A stretch of 64,000 bases of DNA. It comes from Comamonas composti DSM 21721 (lineage in GTDB: Bacteria; Pseudomonadota; Gammaproteobacteria; Burkholderiales; Burkholderiaceae_C). The notes below the pieces were generated by a model. The model was not told the origin of the DNA, made no database searches, and saw only the letters and a list, made by a program, of their open reading frames with translations. Shown in pieces: positions 58,315 through 64,000 of this stretch (position 1 is its first letter; every line of letters starts with the position of its first letter). The stretch spans positions 48,257 through 112,256 of the forward strand of contig NZ_AUCQ01000018.1 of assembly GCF_000429845.1 (NCBI RefSeq), written 5' to 3'. The position numbers were made by a program, and so were the translations under genes.

Positions 58315-59418
58315 ATGACACCATCTCTGCCTCCTACCACCAACGGCACTTCTGCTCGGGAAGACGCCTTGGATTGGTTCGTCCGGCGGCGGGGCCAAGG
58401 ATTCAGCGTGCAAGATGAGTTGCTATTCCAAGCATGGCTCAATGCCGCACCGTCGAACCGGGATGCATTCGACCACTGGCAAGCGCAGTGGCAGTCTTTC
58501 GACACCATTTCGCAAGACATGAAGGCGCTTTTGCAACGCAATCTGGCATACGACCAGGCCATGGAAGCCGCGAGTGGCGCTGCGCGCGAGGCCATCCAGT
58601 CTGGCAAATCGACAAATGACCGTGCTGAGACTGAAGCAGTCGTCAAGAGCGGGCCAACGCGTCGCAGAGTTTTGGCGCCAGTATTAGGCATGGCCGCCAT
58701 AGCCGCAGTGGCTACAAGCGCAGGTGGTCTTGCCTGGCAGCACTGGCAGACAAGACCCAGCTTTGTTCAGTCGTTGGCCTCGAAACGCGGGCAGCAATTG
58801 GAGGCAACGATGCCTGAAGGCACTCGTCTGCGCCTTGATGCAGCGACTCGGCTAGAAGTCTCCTACTACCGCAACCGGCGCGAAGTGAGGTTGCTTGAAG
58901 GCCAGGCCATCTTCGAGGTGAGTTCCAACCCGGCGATGCCGTTTGATGTGTTGGCAGGGCCCGTGCGCGTGACGGTGGTGGGGACGCGTTTTGCCGTGCG
59001 ATACATCCCAGATTTGCCGGGCGAAGCGGGAGTGCGCATTGCTGTGGAGGAAGGCAAAGTGCGTGTCGCACAAGCGGGGGGGGCCGGCCATGTCGTGATG
59101 CTCTCCGCTGGACAACAAGTCACCAGTGATCGCGATGGAGGATTGGCTGCTGTGCGCCCTGTCGCTTCTGCTGAGGTGGCTCCTTGGCGGAATCAACGTG
59201 TGCGCTTCGATAGTCAGCGGCTGGACGTCGCACTGGCGGAACTTGGGCGCTATGTCGATGTGCGGCTGGTCATCCATGATCCGGCCGTAGCAGCCTTGCC
59301 GATCACTGGCGTGTTCGATCCTGCAGATCTATCCACCTTCCAGCGCGTGCTGCCCGCATCGCTACCCGTGCGCCTGAAAGAGGTGGGGCAGGGCTTTTGG
59401 GAAATCGCCATGCGCTGA
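58315..59418 (+). CDS. FecR-family sigma regulator
   Basis: A 367-residue single-pass inner-membrane protein. The N-terminal cytoplasmic DUF4880/sigma-binding part has DALDWFVRRRGQGFSVQDEL and FQAWLNAAPSNRDAFDHW. A membrane helix lies near 125–145 (LAPVLGMAAIAAVATSAGG). The periplasmic FecR domain has LDAATRLEVSYYRNRREVRL and VLAGPVRVTVVGTRFAVR. It relays the receptor's signal to the sigma factor. Confidence 0.92.
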   Translation: MTPSLPPTTNGTSAREDALDWFVRRRGQGFSVQDELLFQAWLNAAPSNRDAFDHWQAQWQSFDTISQDMKALLQRNLAYDQAMEAASGAAREAIQSGKSTNDRAETEAVVKSGPTRRRVLAPVLGMAAIAAVATSAGGLAWQHWQTRPSFVQSLASKRGQQLEATMPEGTRLRLDAATRLEVSYYRNRREVRLLEGQAIFEVSSNPAMPFDVLAGPVRVTVVGTRFAVRYIPDLPGEAGVRIAVEEGKVRVAQAGGAGHVVMLSAGQQVTSDRDGGLAAVRPVASAEVAPWRNQRVRFDSQRLDVALAELGRYVDVRLVIHDPAVAALPITGVFDPADLSTFQRVLPASLPVRLKEVGQGFWEIAMR

Positions 59419-59462
59419 ACCGCGTCGAGCGCGCGTTGCTCTTTCAGCAAATTTTTTGCTGC

Positions 59463-59506
59463 GGAACTAGGGTATTTCGCAGGTCCTTCGTCTTCATAAG
59501 TAAGAA
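59463..59506 (+). promoter_or_regulatory. Candidate FecI-type promoter upstream of the TonB receptor
   Basis: GGAACTAGGGTAT (59463–59475) and CGTCT (59489–59493), followed by TCATAAGTAAGAA. CTAGGG to CGTCT is 22 bp, identical to the fecR copy. The receptor ATG is 42 bp past CGTCT. Confidence 0.65.
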
Positions 59507-59534
59507 CCATTCGTTTTTACATCGGAGGACATTG

Positions 59535-61940
59535 ATGTCTCGCTTTCCCCTGCGGCCTGCGCCGCTTGCCCTGGCCGCTGCATTGGCATTGGCTGGGTCT
59601 TCGCTCTATGCCCAAGGCTCGGCACCGGCTCTTTCTGCTGCTCCGCTTCAATTCAATATTGCATCCAAGCCATTGGCCCAGGCATTGAGCGATTGGGCAC
59701 TGCAAACGCACTTGCAGCTCATTGTTCAACCGTCATTGGTTAGTGGAAAAACCTCTCCGCCTGTAACTGGCAATTTGACACCGCGCCAGGCGTTGGATCG
59801 TATGTTGGGTAGCAGTGGCCTTGTGGGCGTTCAAGACGGGAGTGCGATTGTTATCAAAGCTGCAGGAGCAGGGGGGGAGGCTATGACGCTTGGTACTGTG
59901 ACAGTGACGGCGCAAGCCGAAAACAACACTGCCACCGAAGGGACTGGCTCCTACACTGCGGGCAGGATGCGCACTGCCTCTAAACTGGACCTGTCCATTC
60001 GGGAAACGCCGCAATCCGTCAGCGTGGTGACGCAGCAGCAAATGCGCGATGCCAATATGCAATCGCTCGACGATGTGACTGAAAATCTCCCGGGCGTCAC
60101 CTACAGCAAGCTGGGCACTGAGCGCTCGTACTTCTATTCGCGCGGCTTCCAAGTCACCGACCTGCAGATCGATGGCCTGTCCACCAGCATGGCAGAGAGC
60201 TTTTCCGCCGATGCCATGTCGCTCAACAACATGGCGATCTACGACCGGGTGGAGGTAGTGCGCGGCGCCAATGGCCTGCTCCAGGGATCGGGCAATCCAT
60301 CGGCCGTCATCAACTTGGTGCGCAAGCGGCCCACGCGCGAGTTCCAGATGAGTGCCGAGGTTGGTGCCGGCTCCTGGGCGGACTACCGGGCCCAGCTCGA
60401 CGTGTCGGGTCCGCTCAATGCCGAAGGCACCTTGCGCGGTCGCGCCGTGCTGTTCAACAACCAGGCCAACAGTTTCAAGCAGGGGGCCGAGGCCGACAAC
60501 CGGATGCTCTATGCCATCGTCGAGGCCGATCTGGGCACCGCCACGACGGCCAGCCTCGGCTTCAGCGCGCAGCGCGACAACCACCAGGGCTATGACTGGG
60601 GCGGCCTCAACACGCGAGAAGATGGCTCGTTCTACAAACTCGGCCGCTCGGTTTCGCAAGCAGGCCCGGACGCTCACCTCAATCGAGACAACTACACCGT
60701 CTTTGGCGACGTCAAGCATCGCCTGGGCAACGGCTGGAACCTGACTGCCGCCTTCAACGCGGTGCGCTCCAAGGCCAGCTTCGTTGCCAGCTACCCCACG
60801 CGGGTTTCGGGCAGCATCCAGGAGCTGTCCTGGGTGGATGCGGAGTACACCGACAAGCAGGTCGCCTTCGACCTGCATGCCAGCGGCCCCTACACGCTGT
60901 TCGGCCGTCAGCACCAGCTCATGCTGGGCCTGAGCAGCCGCAGGGACAATTTCGACTACGACATCTATGCGCCTCTGGGCTCGCAGAGGATCGACATCAA
61001 CGGCTTCGACTTCTCCTCGATCCGCAACCCGGGCTTCAGCAGCACGCCCACCGCCTATGCGCTGGAGAGAAATGAGAAGGGTGCGTCCATTGCCACCCGC
61101 CTGCGCGCCACCGACGCGTTGAGCCTCATCGTCGGCGCTCGGTTGAGCTGGTCGGACTATTCCTCCCGCAGCCCGTACACCACCGCTTCTTTCGACTCCG
61201 GACGGCAGTTCATTCCGTATGCGGGTGTGGTCTATGACCTGAGCCCAGCGCATGCGCTCTACGCCAGCTACACCGATATCTATTCGATCCAGCAGTACTA
61301 CAGCCCGAGCGGCCTGCTCGACCCGGTGCAAGGCAGGAACTACGAGGCCGGCGTGAAGAGTCAGTTCTTTGATGGCCACCTGCAGACTGCACTGGCCGTG
61401 TTCCAGACCGAACAGCTCAACCTGCCGGTGGCCCTGAGCATGCCCTCGACCTGCGGGTTGAGCGGCAGCACCCGCTGCTACACAGAGGGTGGCAAGGTCC
61501 GCAACCGTGGCATCGACCTGGAGGTCACGGGATCGCCCACACCTGGCTGGAATATCGCCGCCGGTTTCACCTTCAGCGACCCGGAGTACGTGGCTGGCCC
61601 AGATGCGGGCAAGGACTACAACACAACCCTGCCGCGCAAGGTCTTCAAGCTGTCCACCGACTTTCGCCTGCCCGGCGGACGGTGGCGCGTGGGCGCAGGC
61701 GTACAGGCCCAGAGCGCAATGTTCCACAAGGGCAAGGGTTTTCACATCCACCAGGGCGGCTACACGCTGCTGAATCTGCATGCGGGTTACGAGTTCAACA
61801 GCCACCTGCGGTTGCAGCTGAACGTGCGCAACGCGTTGGACAAGCACTACTACCAGTCCATTCCGACCAACAACAATTACGGCGGCGTCTTCGTCGGCAC
61901 TCCGCGCAGCTTCGCGGTGACCCTGCGCTATGACTACTGA
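59535..61940 (+). CDS. TonB-dependent siderophore receptor with STN signalling domain
   Basis: An 801-residue outer-membrane transporter. The signal peptide is about 1–26 (ALAAALALAGSSLYAQG). The STN domain is ~37–105 (QFNIASKPLAQALSDWALQT), which contacts FecR. The plug (~130–280) has SIRETPQSVSVVTQQQM and VEVVRGANGLLQGSGNPSAV. A beta-barrel follows, ending in the aromatic LRYDY. The plug features are those of FhuE/FpvA-like ferric-siderophore receptors. GGAGGA precedes the ATG by 5 bp. The siderophore is unknown. Confidence 0.93.
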   Translation: MSRFPLRPAPLALAAALALAGSSLYAQGSAPALSAAPLQFNIASKPLAQALSDWALQTHLQLIVQPSLVSGKTSPPVTGNLTPRQALDRMLGSSGLVGVQDGSAIVIKAAGAGGEAMTLGTVTVTAQAENNTATEGTGSYTAGRMRTASKLDLSIRETPQSVSVVTQQQMRDANMQSLDDVTENLPGVTYSKLGTERSYFYSRGFQVTDLQIDGLSTSMAESFSADAMSLNNMAIYDRVEVVRGANGLLQGSGNPSAVINLVRKRPTREFQMSAEVGAGSWADYRAQLDVSGPLNAEGTLRGRAVLFNNQANSFKQGAEADNRMLYAIVEADLGTATTASLGFSAQRDNHQGYDWGGLNTREDGSFYKLGRSVSQAGPDAHLNRDNYTVFGDVKHRLGNGWNLTAAFNAVRSKASFVASYPTRVSGSIQELSWVDAEYTDKQVAFDLHASGPYTLFGRQHQLMLGLSSRRDNFDYDIYAPLGSQRIDINGFDFSSIRNPGFSSTPTAYALERNEKGASIATRLRATDALSLIVGARLSWSDYSSRSPYTTASFDSGRQFIPYAGVVYDLSPAHALYASYTDIYSIQQYYSPSGLLDPVQGRNYEAGVKSQFFDGHLQTALAVFQTEQLNLPVALSMPSTCGLSGSTRCYTEGGKVRNRGIDLEVTGSPTPGWNIAAGFTFSDPEYVAGPDAGKDYNTTLPRKVFKLSTDFRLPGGRWRVGAGVQAQSAMFHKGKGFHIHQGGYTLLNLHAGYEFNSHLRLQLNVRNALDKHYYQSIPTNNNYGGVFVGTPRSFAVTLRYDY

Positions 61941-62152
61941 ACGCAAGTCTTCTTCGCCGCCTTGTCATGGAGGCCGGGCGGTCGCGCTTTCCCGGCGCGC
62001 CCCGTGCCGGTCGGCATGTGTGCAGGGGCCTGCGCCATGGGCCAGGTCGGGTGGGGCGGTTCCGCACGGGCTCAGGTTCGCTGCCGGGTCACGTCCTGCA
62101 GACCCGTGCTGGCAAGAAAGTAAGTGCAATTCGACCTAAGGCAGAGGTATCA

Positions 62153-63799
62153 GTGGGAAGTTCTTTACGTCAATCCGCAGCCTGGCTGCACACCTGGAGC
62201 GGCCTTGTCGTTGGCTGGCTGCTGTTCTTTGTGTTCGTCACGGGTACGGCTGGCTATTTCCAGCACGAAATCACGCGCTGGATGCGGCCGGAGCAGCCGC
62301 TCGTACAGCCGCAGCCACATGCGCAGCAGGATCTGCGGCGCATGACGGCCCTGGGGCTGGAACGCCTGGAACAGATGGCGCCCGAGGCGTCGAGCTGGCG
62401 CATCACGCTGCCGCACGCGTCTGCTGGTGGGCGCTCCTGGCAGGAGTTCGGCGTGCGCTGGCAGCAGGTACCCGAGCCGGGTCATGAGTTTGGCGCTTCC
62501 TTCACCGAGAGGCTCGACCCCTTGACGGGAGCGGTCCGGCTTGGCGAGCCCGAGCCGCGGGCCACGGCAGGCGGCTATGGGTTGTACCGCATGCACTATG
62601 TGCTGCATTACATGTCCTATGAATGGGGCATGCGCATCGTCGGCGTGTGCACCATGCTCATGCTGATTGCCATCGTCACCGGGGTCATCACACACAAGAA
62701 GATCTTTGCCGACTTCTTTACCTTCCGCCCAGGCAAGGGGCAGCGTTCATGGCTGGATGCGCACAACGCCATCAGCGTCATGGCGTTGCCGTTTTTCCTG
62801 ATGATCACCTACAGCGGGCTGGTGTTCTTTTTGTTCACCTACATGCCTGCAGGGCGCGAACTGCTGTATGGCAGCGGGCCGGCGGGCAATGAATCCTTCT
62901 ACGATGAACTTTTTGAACGTGATGGCCACAAGCATGTGGCCATCACCCTGCCTGCAACCGACGTGGCGGCGCTGGTGACCCAGGCATGGGAGCATTGGGG
63001 AGAGGGCCAGGTGGCTTCGCTGACCATCGAGCGCCACGAGGGTGAGCCCACCGAGATCACCATCGCCCGCGCCAACGGCGGCAGTCTCGATATCTGGAAC
63101 CCGCCCACCTTGCGTTTCGACGCGGCTACCGGCCAGGCGCTGCCTGCGGAGCCGCGCGTGGGTGGCGAGGCAGTGCGCACGCAAAGCGTGATGCTGAACC
63201 TGCACGAAGGCCTGTTTGCTGGCATATGGGGCCGGTGGCTGTATTTCGTGGTCGGGCTGCTGGGCTGCGCCATGATCGGCACGGGCCTCGTGCTGTGGAC
63301 CGTCAAGCGACGCAAGCGCCACCTTGCGGCAGGCCTCGAAGGCAGTGAGTCGTTGGGTCTGCGCTTGGTCGAGCGCCTGAATGTCGCCACCATCGCCGGC
63401 CTGCCCTTGGCAGTGGCCGCGTATTTCGGGGCCAACCGGCTGCTGTCGGTAGAGATGGCAGACCGCGCGGCCTGGGAGTTGCACGCCTTGTTTGCCGTAT
63501 GGCTGGGTACGCTGTTCTATGCACTGGCCCGTCCGCTGGCACGCGCCTGGGTGGAGCTGCTGTGGGGTTGCAGCCTGGCCTACGCACTGGTGCCGGTACT
63601 CAATGCACTGACCACCAACCGCCACCTGGGTCAAAGCCTGCTGGCGAGTGATTGGGTGTTCGCGGGGTTTGATCTGAGCATGCTGGCGCTGGCCGCTGTC
63701 TTCGCCGTGATGGCAGTGAAGGTCCGCCGACGCGTAATACCCACTCAGGCATCTGCGCAACACATGCCCCAGACGGCGCTGGGCAAGGAGGCTGTATGA
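62153..63799 (+). CDS. PepSY-domain membrane protein (iron-uptake associated)
   Basis: A 548-residue inner-membrane protein with PepSY_TM architecture. The first helix is WLHTWSGLVVGWLLFFVFVT; MHYVLHYMSYEWGMRIVGV and LDAHNAISVMALPFFLMITY follow; MLNLHEGLFAGIWGRWLYFVVG and three or four more helices end the protein. Conserved histidines in several helices could bind haem; relatives are proposed siderophore-iron reductases. A GTG at 62153 with AGAGG upstream fits the family start. The 212-bp gap before it holds no recognisable gene. Confidence 0.85.
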   Translation: MGSSLRQSAAWLHTWSGLVVGWLLFFVFVTGTAGYFQHEITRWMRPEQPLVQPQPHAQQDLRRMTALGLERLEQMAPEASSWRITLPHASAGGRSWQEFGVRWQQVPEPGHEFGASFTERLDPLTGAVRLGEPEPRATAGGYGLYRMHYVLHYMSYEWGMRIVGVCTMLMLIAIVTGVITHKKIFADFFTFRPGKGQRSWLDAHNAISVMALPFFLMITYSGLVFFLFTYMPAGRELLYGSGPAGNESFYDELFERDGHKHVAITLPATDVAALVTQAWEHWGEGQVASLTIERHEGEPTEITIARANGGSLDIWNPPTLRFDAATGQALPAEPRVGGEAVRTQSVMLNLHEGLFAGIWGRWLYFVVGLLGCAMIGTGLVLWTVKRRKRHLAAGLEGSESLGLRLVERLNVATIAGLPLAVAAYFGANRLLSVEMADRAAWELHALFAVWLGTLFYALARPLARAWVELLWGCSLAYALVPVLNALTTNRHLGQSLLASDWVFAGFDLSMLALAAVFAVMAVKVRRRVIPTQASAQHMPQTALGKEAV

Positions 63800-64000
63800 G
63801 CAAGCTCACCACACTGACCGCCGCCTATCGCTGGTCCGTTGCATCGCGGGTGGCTGCTGCTGCGCTGGGCGGCTACGCATTAGCCTCCGCTGCCACGGTG
63901 TTGCTGGCGTTGCTATGGCCTGCGCCCAAAGCGCAAGGCGTGCTTTGGGCCACGATGCTGAGCTTTGCCGTCTACACCGCCGCCGTGATCGGGGTCTTTT
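63796..64000 (+). CDS. DUF3649-like small membrane protein (3' end beyond window)
   Basis: The first 68 residues are visible: MSKLTTLTAAYRWSVASRV, then two hydrophobic segments (GGYALASAATVLLALLWP and ATMLSFAVYTAAVIGVF). This resembles DUF3649 proteins found next to PepSY proteins in iron-uptake clusters. The ATG overlaps the PepSY stop (ATGA), showing translational coupling. Confidence 0.7.
   Translation, partial: MSKLTTLTAAYRWSVASRVAAAALGGYALASAATVLLALLWPAPKAQGVLWATMLSFAVYTAAVIGVF

Noticed and set aside
61941..62152. Cobalamin riboswitch or small gene between the TonB receptor and PepSY gene
   Set aside because: GC-rich sequence without the B12-box blocks; the in-frame upstream ATG at 61967 encodes Arg/Gly-rich sequence not expected in the family.

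Overview
The window is chromosomal DNA from a high-GC betaproteobacterium, most likely a member of the Comamonadaceae (Comamonas/Delftia/Acidovorax-like). The evidence is the gene orders (ffs–dnaX–ybaB–recR; ilvI–ilvH–ilvC–pssA–leuA; accA–tilS–lysC; mltD–gloB–methyltransferase–rnhA), the protein sequences, and families of short intergenic repeats typical of that group. No species is assigned. There is no rRNA operon, CRISPR array, prophage or full-length insertion sequence. There is one tRNA gene, one SRP RNA gene and several cis-acting RNA structures.

Layout. 1–5.5 kb (minus strand): a cut-off MATE exporter, a GT-C-like membrane protein, rpmE2, rho and trxA. 5.7–9.4 kb: an HI0933-type flavoprotein, an ABC-F ATPase with a structured leader, and a GNAT acetyltransferase. 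9.5–13.8 kb: SRP RNA, dnaX (with a 9-A slippery tract), ybaB, recR and a MAPEG protein. 13.8–23.7 kb: mltD and gloB, a methyltransferase and rnhA, with a selenocysteine-containing formate dehydrogenase cluster (fdoG-fdoH-fdoI-fdhE) lying between the last two. 23.7–29 kb (minus): a molybdenum-cofactor operon (DUF2889–moaA–mobA–moeA–thioredoxin), which would supply the cofactor the formate dehydrogenase needs, and a Crp-type regulator. 29–33.9 kb: DUF962 protein, ppa, a COG3146 acetyltransferase-like gene, nadE and a PII gene. 33.9–37.4 kb (minus): a tightly packed unit of an ECF-like sigma factor, DUF3619, DUF3106, RDD, dgkA and a LOG protein. 37.7–45.9 kb: branched-chain amino acid synthesis (ilvI, ilvH, ilvC, two different leuA genes) interrupted by pssA, with a textbook leucine attenuator and a probable ilvH-motif RNA. 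46–57.1 kb: housekeeping genes pbpG, mtfA, lpxH, two cyclophilins, a TPR protein, cysS, an AlkA-like glycosylase, accA, tilS and lysC. 57.2–64 kb: tRNA-Ser(GCU), followed by an iron-uptake signalling cluster (FecI-like sigma, FecR, STN-type TonB receptor, PepSY membrane protein, DUF3649 protein).

The most unusual signals are in the repeats and regulatory RNA. A ~90-bp palindromic intergenic repeat is also present in frame inside the COG3146 gene, adding about 30 residues. A 250-bp MITE with 18-bp perfect terminal inverted repeats and a TTA target duplication lies at 50.2 kb. Sixteen-base copies of its terminal sequence, themselves flanked by matching TNA triplets, occur at three further sites. 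Two near-identical promoters with identical spacing precede fecR and the TonB receptor. Everything here was read by eye; no database search or folding program was run.
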